From NCBI RefSeq assembly GCF_024347515.1, contig NZ_AP025492.1, forward strand, positions 2,790,001-2,854,000: DNA of 64,000 nucleotides. Direction: 5' to 3'. The translations under genes were made by a program, and so were the position numbers. Positions 30,754 to 39,845 of this stretch are shown here, in pieces. How positions within the stretch are numbered: position 1 is the first letter of the stretch; each line of letters begins with the position of its first letter. The notes beneath the pieces were generated by a model, which worked only from the letters and a program-made list of their open reading frames with translations, was not told where the DNA came from and searched no databases. This DNA is from Vibrio gigantis. Lineage in GTDB: Bacteria > Pseudomonadota > Gammaproteobacteria > Enterobacterales > Vibrionaceae.

Positions 30754-31130
30754 AATCGATTGGCTGTGGATTATAAAGTTATCAAATAACAAATTCCAGA
30801 TAGAATTAAGGCTCTAATCGATATTTATCAGAATGCCGTATGAAACAAAGCGATTAAAAACGAAGTAATTACCAGGAAATAATCTTAATAAACAGTCAAT
30901 TAAGACTATTAAACACAATAAGAAATCTTGGTTACTTTTTCGACCATCGGTTATTTTGATAGAGAATTTAGCCATTAAATTCTGAATTCAAACCCACAAG
31001 AGTTGTGTATTTTTCAACAGGATCAGTAATAAGGCGCAAATTGATATTTTGGCGTTTAAAAAACAACCATGCAGAACAGCAGGGAAAGTGACGAGATAAA
31101 GCGGTTTGGAAAAGTAGCAGGCAAAAAAAA

Positions 31131-31152
31131 CGCCACTCAAAACTGAGTGGCG
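31131..31152 (-). terminator. Terminator of the candidate small RNA
   Basis: 9-bp perfect stem with a 4-nt loop, followed on the minus strand by eight T residues (31130-31123). Confidence 0.88.
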
Positions 31153-31236
31153 GTAGAATCTGTCAACCAAAAGGGCTGTAAAAGAATTCCAATATATAGG
31201 GGTGAACAAAACTGTTCGAGTTACATGCTTACGGTA

Positions 31237-31323
31237 TTAGTAACCAAAGCTTGTAGGGTATGCAAAGTTGCTAGTGTAAACAGAGCTGTTAAGCCAGAAC
31301 ATTGCAGATGGTAAACCTTTCAT
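31237..31323 (-). CDS. 28-residue small protein encoded in the candidate sRNA
   Basis: The frame starts ATG at 31323, with AAGGTGATAGTT placing a good ribosome site just upstream, and ends TAA. The product begins MKGLPSAMFWLNSSVY and ends YPTSFGY. It is rich in aromatic, Ser, Thr and Asn residues, with only one charged residue (Lys2) and no membrane helix. I do not recognise it with certainty; VcdP of V. cholerae, which binds citrate synthase, is a possible relative by size and RNA context. Because it lies within a terminator- and promoter-bounded RNA, it is more credible than a random frame. Confidence 0.6.
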   Translation of the reverse strand: MKGLPSAMFWLNSSVYTSNFAYPTSFGY

Positions 31324-31470
31324 AACTATCACCTTAATAAATCAATAAAAAACGAATTTGATTTCTCGGTTCCTTGGAGGCGATAAAACGGACTCATCCT
31401 TTGAGCATTTACTCTTCATCTCAGAAGTTGGTTATTAATATACCTCAAAGAAAAAAGATTACAAGTATTT

Positions 31471-31486
31471 TTTGCTACGCGTCACA
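31471..31486 (-). promoter_or_regulatory. Possible CRP half-site near the sRNA promoter
   Basis: On the minus strand TGTGACGCGTAGCAAA has one perfect CRP half-site (TGTGA) and a poor second one. Its centre is about 48 bp before the predicted RNA start, next to the -35 box, where binding could affect the sRNA. Confidence 0.35.
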
Positions 31487-31548
31487 CTTTTGGCTAATTC
31501 CGGTTATTTTACAAACCCGATTATGTAATTAAATTACAAAATTGAATT

Positions 31549-31564
31549 AAACAAACGTTTGCCT
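31549..31564. promoter_or_regulatory. PurR/LacI-type operator-like palindrome between the sRNA and pepD
   Basis: AAACAAACGTTTGCCT contains the perfect 10-bp palindrome CAAACGTTTG and matches the PurR consensus at about 13 of 16 positions. It is ~120 bp upstream of the sRNA start and ~215 bp upstream of pepD. Confidence 0.45.
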
Positions 31565-31779
31565 GTGCTATTTATAAGCATCAAGGCGCCTAATTATGAT
31601 CAGATAGACAAGATCGCTTTCAAAATTTGAGCTATTTGAGGTTTAGAAGCGCTACTCGTCAAAACACTCAAGTGGTATGCTGTTGCCATCAAAACAGACC
31701 CATATTTTAGTTTTTTGTTCTAGGTTTTTATCTATACAAAACCTAAATATATGGTTATCAAATAAAAAAGGAGTCATCC

Positions 31780-33252
31780 GTGTCTGAATTCCATTCTGAG
31801 ATCAGTAAATTATCCCCTGCCCCTATCTGGCAGTTCTTCGATAAAATTTGCTCAATCCCACACCCTTCTAAGCATGAAGAAGAGCTTGCTCAATACATTA
31901 TTGCTTGGGCAACAGAGCAAGGCCTAGACGTACGTCGTGACCCAACGGGCAACGTATTCATCAAGAAGCCTGCAACGCCGGGTATGGAAAACAAAAAAGG
32001 TGTGGTGCTACAAGCTCACATCGATATGGTTCCACAAAAGAACGAAGACACAGTTCATGACTTCGCTAAAGATCCAATCCAACCATACATCGATGGTGAG
32101 TGGGTTACAGCAAAAGGCACAACGCTTGGCGCTGATAACGGCATGGGCATGGCTTCTTGTTTGGCAGTTCTTGCTTCAAACGAAATCAAGCACGGCCCAA
32201 TCGAAGTTCTACTAACAGTAGACGAAGAAGCAGGCATGACAGGTGCTTTCGGTCTTGAAGCGGGTTGGTTAGAAGGCGATATCCTTCTTAACACCGATTC
32301 TGAGCAAGAAGGCGAAGTATACATGGGTTGTGCTGGCGGTATCGACGGTGCAATGACATTTGATGTGGCACGTAACGCGATTCCTGCTGATTTCGTAACA
32401 CGCAAGCTAACGCTGAAAGGTCTTAAAGGCGGTCACTCTGGTTGTGACATCCACACAGGTCGTGCAAACGCGAACAAACTGCTTGCTCGCTTCCTAGCGG
32501 GTCACGCGAAAGAGCTAGACCTACGCATCGTCGAATTCAAAGGTGGTAGCCTACGTAACGCGATTCCTCGTGAAGGCTTCGTAACGGTTGCAGTACCTGC
32601 TGCAAACCAAGAGAAACTTGCTTCGCTATACAACTACTACACAGAGCTTCTTTCAACAGAGCTAGGTAAAGTAGAAGATAGCATTGTGACTTTCAACGAA
32701 GAAGCTTCGGTTGAAATGGGCGCCCTAGCAGCAGCTGACCAAGCTCGCTTCATCGCAGCACTTAACGCGGCACCAAACGGTGTGATCCGCATGAGTGATG
32801 AGATCGAAGGCGTTGTTGAAACATCTCTAAACGTGGGGGTTATCACAACTGAAGAAAACTCAATCACAGTGCTTTGCCTGATCCGCTCTCTTATCGATTC
32901 TGGCCGTAGCCAAGTTGAAAGCATGCTGAACTCAGTTGCGGAACTAGCAGGCGCGAACATCGAATTCTCTGGCGCTTACCCGGGTTGGAAGCCAGACGCT
33001 GATTCAGAAATCATGCACATCTTCCGCGACATGTACGAAGGTATCTACGGTCACAAGCCAAACATCATGGTTATCCATGCTGGTCTTGAGTGTGGTCTAT
33101 TCAAAGAACCTTACCCGAACATGGACATGGTTTCTTTCGGCCCTACTATCAAGTTCCCTCACTCTCCAGACGAGAAAGTGAAGATTGATACGGTTGAACT
33201 ATTCTGGAACCAAATGGTTGCGCTATTAGAAGCAATCCCAGAAAAAGCATAG
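31780..33252 (+). CDS. pepD: Aminoacyl-histidine dipeptidase (peptidase D)
   Basis: 490 residues. The start is GTG 31780 with AAAAAGGAG upstream. M20 metallopeptidase: first metal histidine in VVLQAHIDMVPQKN, bridging aspartate in GADNGMGMA, catalytic/metal glutamates in LTVDEEAGMTGAFG, and the dimerisation lid in the middle. It hydrolyses dipeptides such as carnosine in the cytoplasm. In Vibrio, PepD has been linked to biofilm formation. It is monocistronic, with a terminator about 65 bp downstream. Confidence 0.97.
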   Translation: MSEFHSEISKLSPAPIWQFFDKICSIPHPSKHEEELAQYIIAWATEQGLDVRRDPTGNVFIKKPATPGMENKKGVVLQAHIDMVPQKNEDTVHDFAKDPIQPYIDGEWVTAKGTTLGADNGMGMASCLAVLASNEIKHGPIEVLLTVDEEAGMTGAFGLEAGWLEGDILLNTDSEQEGEVYMGCAGGIDGAMTFDVARNAIPADFVTRKLTLKGLKGGHSGCDIHTGRANANKLLARFLAGHAKELDLRIVEFKGGSLRNAIPREGFVTVAVPAANQEKLASLYNYYTELLSTELGKVEDSIVTFNEEASVEMGALAAADQARFIAALNAAPNGVIRMSDEIEGVVETSLNVGVITTEENSITVLCLIRSLIDSGRSQVESMLNSVAELAGANIEFSGAYPGWKPDADSEIMHIFRDMYEGIYGHKPNIMVIHAGLECGLFKEPYPNMDMVSFGPTIKFPHSPDEKVKIDTVELFWNQMVALLEAIPEKA

Positions 33253-33316
33253 TTCGAGCTATTATGTTGTCGATAGATAGGATTTCGCGGTAAACACTAT
33301 CCATCTACACAAAATA

Positions 33317-33346
33317 AAACAGGTACTCAATGAGTACCTGTTTTTG
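33317..33346. terminator. Terminator after pepD
   Basis: ACAGGTACTCA / TGAGTACCTGT forms an 11-bp perfect stem followed by five T residues. It lies between convergent genes. Confidence 0.88.
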
Positions 33347-33388
33347 TATCTAATCTTTGTAATCAACTAGTTGTGACTAAAGAAACAA

Positions 33389-33934
33389 TTAAGCGCGTGA
33401 AGCCGCATAGCTTTCTAGCTCATCAATTGAAGTTTGTGCAACCACTTCGCCATCGATGAAGTACGTCACCATCTCGCCATCGCGAACACCGATTAGCGTC
33501 GCTCGCTCACCTGATTGGTACGTAATGTCCATTTGGATGGTGTTTTCATCAATCTGCTGCATCTGACCTTTTTCGATCATATTTACATTAGTGATTGGAC
33601 CTACAGGCGCTTCCGTTAGAGACGGGTCTAGCTGATGGTTAATATCAAGGTAAGTATCAACCTTAGTATCAAAGATATGTGGTGCCCCCGTAAGTGGGTT
33701 GCTACCTGTCCAGAATTCTAGAGAGTTAAATACTAGGTAATCCGCAGCAACGGTTAGACCGTACGCCGGTGCCAACAGTAAGTTTAAGCCGCCACGTGCG
33801 TAACGGTTATCAACGGCTTTAAGGTTGAACTTCATTAGGTAACCCGTTACTGCGTTGCTACCAACACAGCCAGACAAAGCAACAGATACCACTGCAAGTG
33901 CTACAACTTTTGAAATTGTTTTTTTCATTTTCAT
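33389..33934 (-). CDS. DUF3332 family lipoprotein
   Basis: About 181 residues. The N-terminus is a lipoprotein signal: MKMKKTISKVVALAVVSVAL then a SGC lipobox (VALSGCVGS), with cysteine near residue 21. The mature part contains the DUF3332-like segment RYARGGLNLLLAPAYGLTVAADYLVFNSLEFWTG, with one long non-polar stretch. Asp is absent after the lipid cysteine, which favours outer membrane sorting. Function is unknown. The start could be ATG 33934 or ATG 33928. It is monocistronic. Confidence 0.8.
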   Translation of the reverse strand: MKMKKTISKVVALAVVSVALSGCVGSNAVTGYLMKFNLKAVDNRYARGGLNLLLAPAYGLTVAADYLVFNSLEFWTGSNPLTGAPHIFDTKVDTYLDINHQLDPSLTEAPVGPITNVNMIEKGQMQQIDENTIQMDITYQSGERATLIGVRDGEMVTYFIDGEVVAQTSIDELESYAASRA

Positions 33935-34200
33935 CTCGATATTTGAAATTGGCCGCCAAAAAATGGCGATGGATAATAGCAAGTACAAAAAACACAATTA
34001 TCAGAGTTAAATCAATAAATTGTCAGAAACCTTACAAATAAAAAGCGTATTCCAAACAGGCTACCATCCATGGAATACCGTTCACCACACCCTTCCACAA
34101 AAAAGTTTTGTCGTTACCGTAAACCGATTGATTCGTACTAAAAATCAACGATTGCTACATTCCGTGTTAACGAATTATCACCATGTTGAGAACAACCTAA

Positions 34201-35247
34201 ATGGCAAGACTAAAACCTAATCAACCATTCGAATTACTTGGTTATACTGTTCAGCCAGGACAGCGAATGGAGATTGAACTGCAAGCGGCTCAGCTTTACA
34301 CGCACTCTCCACTTTCGATCCCGATTGAAATTATTCACGGTCGCCAAGCAGGCCCGACACTGATGGTAAATGCGGCTATCCACGGCGATGAGCTAAACGG
34401 TGTTGAGATTGCACGACAACTAACGAATGCGATTGATCCAAAGAAACTGAAAGGGACATTAATTGTTGTGCCTATCGTTAACGTGTTCGGCTTTATTCAT
34501 AAATCTCGTTACCTACCAGACCGTCGCGATCTAAACCGTTGCTTCCCTGGAAGTGAGAAAGGTTCACTAACATCACGCATCGCTTACACCTTCTTCGAGA
34601 ATGTGGCAAAGCACTGTGATTATATTCTAGATCTACACACGGGCGCGATTCACCGTACCAATCTGCCACAGATTCGTGCAAACCTATCGAATCCTGAAAC
34701 ACTGCGCATCGCAAAAGCGTTCGCAACGCCTGTGATCATTGATTCTCCACTGCGTGACGGCTCACTTCGTAGCGAAGCGGAAAAACTTGGTATCCCTGTA
34801 TTAACTTACGAAGGTGGTGAAGCGCTGCGTTTTGATCACCTAGCAATTCGTGCAGGTTACCTTGGCGTGCATCAAGTGATGAAAGAAATCGGTATGCTAC
34901 GCCCTAACCGTAAGAAGTTGCCAGAGCCAGTATTGAGTAAGTCCACCAGCTGGATCCGCGCTGAGTCAGACGGCATTTTGCGTAACATGGTAAGACTTGG
35001 CGAACAAGTTGAAGCAGGGCAAACTCTGGCTTACATCAGTTCTCCGCTAGGTCACCAAGAAGGCCAAGTGATCACGACCAAAGGTGGTATCGTGATTGGT
35101 CAGCAGACTCTTCCTTTGGTAAACGAAGGTGATGCTGTGTTCCACATAGCTTACTTCAAGCAAGACGATGAAGAAGTGGGACAATCAGTAGAGAGCTACA
35201 TTGAAGAAGTAGCAGAAGACGATTGGCTAACAGCTCTAAACAACTGA
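34201..35247 (+). CDS. Succinylglutamate desuccinylase/aspartoacylase family protein
   Basis: 348 residues. The zinc carboxypeptidase-like fold is clear: AAIHGDELNGVEIA gives zinc ligands His61 and Glu64, LDLHTG gives the third ligand, and TYEGGEALRFD gives the catalytic glutamate. A C-terminal barrel-like segment (ESDGILRNMVRLGEQVEAGQ) resembles a biotinyl/lipoyl-like hammerhead seen in this M14-related subgroup. It should hydrolyse an N-acyl amino acid or peptide bond, but it is not AstE itself, because no arginine succinyltransferase genes are near. The true substrate is unknown. Confidence 0.85.
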   Translation: MARLKPNQPFELLGYTVQPGQRMEIELQAAQLYTHSPLSIPIEIIHGRQAGPTLMVNAAIHGDELNGVEIARQLTNAIDPKKLKGTLIVVPIVNVFGFIHKSRYLPDRRDLNRCFPGSEKGSLTSRIAYTFFENVAKHCDYILDLHTGAIHRTNLPQIRANLSNPETLRIAKAFATPVIIDSPLRDGSLRSEAEKLGIPVLTYEGGEALRFDHLAIRAGYLGVHQVMKEIGMLRPNRKKLPEPVLSKSTSWIRAESDGILRNMVRLGEQVEAGQTLAYISSPLGHQEGQVITTKGGIVIGQQTLPLVNEGDAVFHIAYFKQDDEEVGQSVESYIEEVAEDDWLTALNN

Positions 35248-35328
35248 TTAAAGATTAAGAGATCGACGTCAAAAGCGACAAGCTAAAGCCGTCGATCTTA
35301 AGCAAAATAGAAACGAACTCCACAAACG

Positions 35329-35368
35329 AAAAAGCCCCAATATAGGTGACTATATTGGGGCTTTTTTT
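35329..35368. terminator. Bidirectional terminator between the deacylase and DUF3622 genes
   Basis: A 15-bp perfect stem (from AAAGCCCCAATATAG) with loop GTGA and T/A tracts on both sides separates two convergent genes. Confidence 0.92.
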
Positions 35369-35420
35369 ATAAGTCCCTTATCTTAAAATTAAGGGAACTA
35401 TAAATTAATCGTGCACTGAA

Positions 35421-35738
35421 TTACTCAGCGTCTTCTTGCTCTTCTGCACGAGCTTTAGCGCGCGCTTCACGTGCTTGCTCAGCTTTAAGCTCTTTAGTGT
35501 GACGTAGTTCGTCACGCTCTTTACGCTGCTCTGATTTACGCTCGTTACGTTCTGCTTGGTTTGCGATGAAAGATGCTAGCTCTTTCTCTGCCCACTCTTG
35601 TGCTAGAGCTTCAGTTTCGAAACCAGACTCACGCTTAGATACTGTTGTGCTGCGAGACGTTACTTGACGAGTAATCTCTGCACACCAACCGTTGCGTTTT
35701 TCTGTAAGGCGGATATCAAATTTTTTGTTCTTAGACAT
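35421..35738 (-). CDS. DUF3622 family small protein
   Basis: 105 residues. The first ~60 form a compact domain (KFDIRLTEKRNGWCAEITRQ to EKELASFIANQ) that resembles a small beta-hairpin/helix fold found in vibrios as DUF3622. The last ~45 residues are a highly charged Arg/Glu/Lys/Ala helix (ERNERKSEQRKERDE, REARAKARAEEQEDAE), probably a single long helix or coiled coil. No function is known. It has its own promoter region and terminator. Confidence 0.75.
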   Translation of the reverse strand: MSKNKKFDIRLTEKRNGWCAEITRQVTSRSTTVSKRESGFETEALAQEWAEKELASFIANQAERNERKSEQRKERDELRHTKELKAEQAREARAKARAEEQEDAE

Positions 35739-35862
35739 GTTCTATTTTTTCCTAAGGGAGATCATTAAGGGATCGGTCAACTTTGATAACTCCATCTAAG
35801 TGAGCATCTTTTAACACCATCCCTTGGTAAGCGCGGTATTAGAGCACAAATCAATGAATATT

Positions 35863-35914
35863 GCTGCAAATATTTGCAGCGGATCACACTCCAATGCTGC
35901 AAATCGTTTGCGCC
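35863..35914. promoter_or_regulatory. Operator-like palindrome pair upstream of the adenine deaminase gene
   Basis: GCTGCAAATATTTGCAGC (35863-35880) is a perfect 18-bp palindrome. GCTGCAAATCGTTTGCGCC (35896-35914) is an imperfect second copy 33 bp on. The spacing of three helical turns suits co-operative binding of a dimeric regulator, possibly LacI/PurR type. Confidence 0.55.
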
Positions 35915-36091
35915 TGATTTCAACTAGTTCATAACTCTCTATTCACCACCAACTTGTGCCCTATTTTATCGACAGCAATGAAATGGACTATGCTCAAACA
36001 GAGATAAATGAAAGAGATACCGGCTTGCTCAGGTTATAGACTCTACCGTCTCACCTACTCCGCCCATAATTAAAATAGCTAAGGAGTTGCT

Positions 36092-37099
36092 ATGGATAGC
36101 TTCATCAAACACTTACCGAAGGTTGAGCTGCACTTACACATAGAAGGTACGTTAGAGCCAGAGTTGATGTTCCAACTCGCCAGGCGCAATAACGTGTCGA
36201 TCCCCTTTGAGAACCCAGAACAAGTGCGAGACGCATACCAGTTCCACAATCTACAGTCCTTTCTCGATATCTATTACCAAGGCGCTAACGTACTGATTCA
36301 TGAACAGGATTTTTATGACCTCACTTGGGCTTATCTGTTGAAGTGCCTACAAGATAATGTGGTCCATACTGAGATATTCTTTGATCCTCAGACTCACACT
36401 GAGCGTGGCATTGCCTTTGAGGTCATAGTAACTGGTATTACTCGAGCACTCGACCAAGCTACACATGAACTTGGAATAAGCAGCCAACTGATCATGTGCT
36501 TTCTGCGCCATCTTGATGAAGACAGCGCTTTTGAAACGCTTAAACAAGCCCTTCCCTTTAAAGATAAGATTATTGCCGTTGGACTAGATTCATCAGAGCA
36601 AGGCAACCCGCCGGAGAAGTTTAAACATGTCTTTCAAGAGGCGATCAACCAAGGGTTCCTGACCGTAGCGCACGCCGGAGAAGAAGGCCCAGCACAAAAT
36701 ATTATCGACGCATTAAGCTTATTAGGCATTACCCGAATTGATCATGGCGTTCGCTGTGTTGAAGATGAAGAACTGATGGAGCAGCTAATAGCCAAACGCA
36801 CACCGCTGACAGTCTGCCCGCTATCAAATACTAAGCTCAAAGTCTTTGATAACATGCAACAGCACAACATTGTTGAACTGCTCCGAAAAGGGTTGTGCGT
36901 CACCATCAATTCAGATGACCCCGCTTACTTCGGCGGCTATATGAATGATAACTTCCTCGCCGTCGCCAATGCTCACTCGTTAACGAAAAGCGAATTAGCG
37001 CAGTTCAGCATTAACGCAGTAGAAGCGAGCTTCATCTCCCCTCACGCCAAAGAAGACCTCATTACCCAAATACGCCAATATCTTGCAGAGAATAGTTAA
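36092..37099 (+). CDS. Adenine deaminase (adenosine deaminase superfamily)
   Basis: 335 residues, AAGGAG upstream of the ATG. Zinc ligands are in VELHLHIEGT (His14, His16); AHAGEEGP, DHGVRC and NSDDPAYFGG hold the remaining active-site residues. The EGT/LEPE and EIFFDPQTHTERG segments are of the type found in adenine deaminases related to yeast Aah1 rather than the DGSLRP type of adenosine deaminases. It probably converts adenine to hypoxanthine, which the gpt product and purine permease in this window could connect to. Adenosine activity cannot be excluded. Confidence 0.87.
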   Translation: MDSFIKHLPKVELHLHIEGTLEPELMFQLARRNNVSIPFENPEQVRDAYQFHNLQSFLDIYYQGANVLIHEQDFYDLTWAYLLKCLQDNVVHTEIFFDPQTHTERGIAFEVIVTGITRALDQATHELGISSQLIMCFLRHLDEDSAFETLKQALPFKDKIIAVGLDSSEQGNPPEKFKHVFQEAINQGFLTVAHAGEEGPAQNIIDALSLLGITRIDHGVRCVEDEELMEQLIAKRTPLTVCPLSNTKLKVFDNMQQHNIVELLRKGLCVTINSDDPAYFGGYMNDNFLAVANAHSLTKSELAQFSINAVEASFISPHAKEDLITQIRQYLAENS

Positions 37100-37135
37100 T
37101 GATTTATTGGAGTGAGCGCACTTTTCAACACGATC

Positions 37136-37166
37136 AAAAAAGGGAAGTTCAACGCTTCCCTTTTTT
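37136..37166. terminator. Bidirectional terminator between the adenine deaminase gene and nnrS
   Basis: AAAAAAGGGAAG / CTTCCCTTTTTT is a 12-bp stem between convergent genes. Confidence 0.92.
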
Positions 37167-37187
37167 AATCAATAGACTGAAATTCAC

Positions 37188-38372
37188 TTAGCCCGGGTGA
37201 CCATCCACTCTTGGAGTTAACAACATCATTCCGAACTTCCAGATAAACAAACCAAACGCCAGCGTCCATAAGCCTGCGCTGATGTTCACCATCTCAAACA
37301 AGTAACCTGGGAAGAAGGTGACACCTAAGCTACGTACTAGCGCTGCCACAAAAATTGCAGAGAATGCTAACGCCATGCTTGGTCCTTTGTAGATAGCACG
37401 GCCAGTGTGCCCCATGGTCACGCGCGTAATCATCGCAAGAATTAATCCACTCAAACCGCCAACCGCAAACAAGTGCAGCATATTGTGGCTCGCGAACGGG
37501 TTGTCTAATAAACCTCGTAGCAGCAAGCTGAGAGGGATACATAAGTAAGCCGCATGCAGTGACCACACCAAGGGTTCAGACAAGGTTGTCCAAGGTTTCC
37601 AGCGGATAAAGCGCACCAACTGAGTCACACCTGCAAATACCATCAACTCATTACCGACTTGAGCAAAGCTCAGTGGGAAGAAGCTCAACACAAATAAGCC
37701 AACCAAAGGTAGATTCGCTAGCCATTCCAACCAAACCAATGGCTGTGCTTTTTCAAAATCAAAACGACGCGCAGTGAAGAACGGGATCACTCGTCCACCC
37801 ATCACTGATAGCAGCAAGGTAAACCACCACAACATAGCCTGCCAAACTGCAGACGATGGGAATGGAGGCATGCCCTTAATAGTCGCATAACTAGCAAAGT
37901 TCGCTACGATAGCCAATATAAACAGAGGTACAAAGAACAGGTTCTTCCACCCCTTTGACTTCACGACACGAAAGCCAATCTCGTAGGCGGCGAAAACTAA
38001 GAACAACGCCTCAACCGACGAGATCAGCCATAACGGTGCGGGTGTCCAAAATAGAATACGAGGAGCTAGCCATAAGCCAACAAGGGCAGCTAACCGATAG
38101 TGCTTAGTTCCGTTTACTCCCGTCCACGTTTGTACCGCCGTTAACACAAAACCAACCACGATCGCCATTGAGAAACCAAATAGCATTTCATGTACGTGCC
38201 ACCAAAGTGCCGGTACTTTTAGCATTTCTGGCTGACCGTTTTGGAACATGATGACCCAAGCCACAATCGCGATCACAGCATAGAGACTGCCTAAAAAGAA
38301 GAAAGGTCTAAAACCTAAACGAAGATATGCAGGAATCGCATCTTCTACACTTTTATCTGTGATATTTAACAA
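37188..38372 (-). CDS. nnrS: NnrS family membrane protein
   Basis: 394 residues, almost entirely membrane helices (about 12). Conserved NnrS features are visible: FRPFFFLGSLYAV, ALWWHVHEMLFGFSMAIVVG (with the His-x-His-Glu heme/copper-type motif) and MITRVTMGHTGR. NnrS is an inner membrane heme- and copper-containing protein that protects against nitric oxide stress in V. cholerae. The most likely start is TTG 38372, with GAGG 7 bp upstream; no ATG fits as well. A strong palindrome lies 73-91 bp upstream of the start. Confidence 0.92.
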   Translation of the reverse strand: MLNITDKSVEDAIPAYLRLGFRPFFFLGSLYAVIAIVAWVIMFQNGQPEMLKVPALWWHVHEMLFGFSMAIVVGFVLTAVQTWTGVNGTKHYRLAALVGLWLAPRILFWTPAPLWLISSVEALFLVFAAYEIGFRVVKSKGWKNLFFVPLFILAIVANFASYATIKGMPPFPSSAVWQAMLWWFTLLLSVMGGRVIPFFTARRFDFEKAQPLVWLEWLANLPLVGLFVLSFFPLSFAQVGNELMVFAGVTQLVRFIRWKPWTTLSEPLVWSLHAAYLCIPLSLLLRGLLDNPFASHNMLHLFAVGGLSGLILAMITRVTMGHTGRAIYKGPSMALAFSAIFVAALVRSLGVTFFPGYLFEMVNISAGLWTLAFGLFIWKFGMMLLTPRVDGHPG

Positions 38373-38444
38373 ACTCGTTCCTCATTTCAGATAACAAGCC
38401 AAGCATGGCTTCTGGGAATTGCTATGTATTAGCTAAATTCGTGA

Positions 38445-38463
38445 TGCAGTAATTTTTACTGCA
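38445..38463. promoter_or_regulatory. Operator-like inverted repeat upstream of nnrS
   Basis: TGCAGTAATTTTTACTGCA has perfect 8-bp arms and a 3-nt centre. It is in the nnrS upstream gap. A nitric-oxide-responsive regulator would be expected, but the sequence does not clearly match NsrR or NorR sites. Confidence 0.5.
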
Positions 38464-38679
38464 ATATTGCTTTCAACAATGCACGAAGCGCGCCAAACAA
38501 AGAAACCTTTTAAAAACAACAAAAAACACACTTTTCGAAGCTAAAAAAGAGTCAATTAAACACAACACAAAGAGTCAATTTGACTTCTGAGTGTGTAAAA
38601 ATAAAAACGGCTGACTTTTGATGAAACGACACATATAGTAAGACTAGACTTAAATGGAAGAACTCAGACAAGGAATGCG

Positions 38680-39234
38680 ATGTATATTTTTGGTTATGGT
38701 AGCTTAATCAACTCATCTTCACGCCAACTTACCGGTCAGACTGGGCAAGCGATCCCTGCGATTGTTCATGGCTTAATTCGCTATTGGAGTAAAATCGATG
38801 ACAGCTATGTTCTATCACCTTTGGTCGTGAATCTCGGCGAAGGACAAGTGAATGGTGTTTTGCTGGAGGTGGATGATATTGCACTGGCTGAGTTTGATCG
38901 CCGTGAACGTGGTTATCACCGAATCGAATTAAAGTCCTCTCAGATAGAAAGCCAAAACGAGTTCAAGCAGGACCAATCGATCTGGGTTTACATTAAAGAC
39001 GAGATTGAAGCACCTTGCGAAAACAGCCCTATCGTTCAAACCTATGTCGACACGGTATTGGCAGGATGTTTAGAAGTGTCTGAAAGCTTTGCTGCTCACT
39101 TTGTTAGACACACACAAGGTTGGCACCACCCATTAGAAAATGATCGCCACCAACCTAAATACGGCAACCTTGCTGGGGTTTCCGATCATCACCACAGTGT
39201 GATTGATGGTTTAATACTGACCGTACGCAGCTAG
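38680..39234 (+). CDS. Gamma-glutamylcyclotransferase-like (GGCT/AIG2 fold) protein
   Basis: 184 residues. The substrate-binding YGSL motif starts the protein (MYIFGYGSLINSSSRQ), and a glutamate in AEFDRRERGYHRIEL corresponds to the catalytic region of AIG2-like proteins. The family opens gamma-glutamyl compounds to 5-oxoproline, but many members are uncharacterised. It is a single gene. The ATG has AAGGAA upstream. Confidence 0.85.
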   Translation: MYIFGYGSLINSSSRQLTGQTGQAIPAIVHGLIRYWSKIDDSYVLSPLVVNLGEGQVNGVLLEVDDIALAEFDRRERGYHRIELKSSQIESQNEFKQDQSIWVYIKDEIEAPCENSPIVQTYVDTVLAGCLEVSESFAAHFVRHTQGWHHPLENDRHQPKYGNLAGVSDHHHSVIDGLILTVRS

Positions 39235-39315
39235 TTGATCCTGGATAACTAATTGATCTACAAAGCTAGTTAATTTAGGTTGGTAAGTACATTAACTCAC
39301 CAACCTAAAGCGAGC

Positions 39316-39651
<336 letters not shown>

Positions 39652-39709
39652 TCACTTCCTATATTGATTTATTTTTACCCATCAAATTATTTACTAAAAT
39701 TGAGTAAAA

Positions 39710-39723
39710 TGTAAATGTTTACA
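39710..39723. promoter_or_regulatory. GalR-type operator upstream of galR
   Basis: TGTAAATGTTTACA, with flanking A and C, resembles the GalR/GalS operator GTGTAANCGNTTACAC. It lies ~125 bp upstream of galR, which suggests autoregulation, and could also affect the divergent ygjH. Confidence 0.65.
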
Positions 39724-39845
39724 CTAGCATTAAGCCTAATAATTACAAGCGGTAAAGATCTCATTACTGGAAGTAAAATGAGAGTTTCATTGCCTTGCAC
39801 TCATTGTCGGTGTTAAATAGATGCAGCAATATATAGAGGTTAAAA

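Larger units (their letters stand above)
31123..31430 (-). ncRNA. Probable small RNA transcript, dual-function candidate
   Basis: A self-contained transcription unit lies in the 1-kb gap between the purine permease and pepD. On the minus strand TTGTAA (31464-31459) and TATATT (31442-31437), spaced 16 bp, predict a start near 31430. A perfect 9-bp stem terminator (CGCCACTCA / TGAGTGGCG, 31131-31152) with eight T residues predicts the end near 31123, giving about 308 nt. It carries a 28-codon frame. Downstream of that it has a C-rich unpaired-looking segment (GTTCACCCCTATATATTGG) able to pair with Shine-Dalgarno sequences. The layout recalls VcdRP of V. cholerae (an sRNA encoding a 29-residue protein), but identity is not proven. 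Confidence 0.6.

Noticed and set aside
30988..31209. A 73-codon minus-strand frame in the permease-pepD gap
   Set aside because: It has no ribosome site, overlaps the candidate sRNA terminator, and its composition is not protein-like; the RNA reading explains the region better.
34020..34220. A 66-codon frame just before the deacylase gene
   Set aside because: It starts with TTG, lacks a ribosome site and overlaps the real start of the next gene in another frame.
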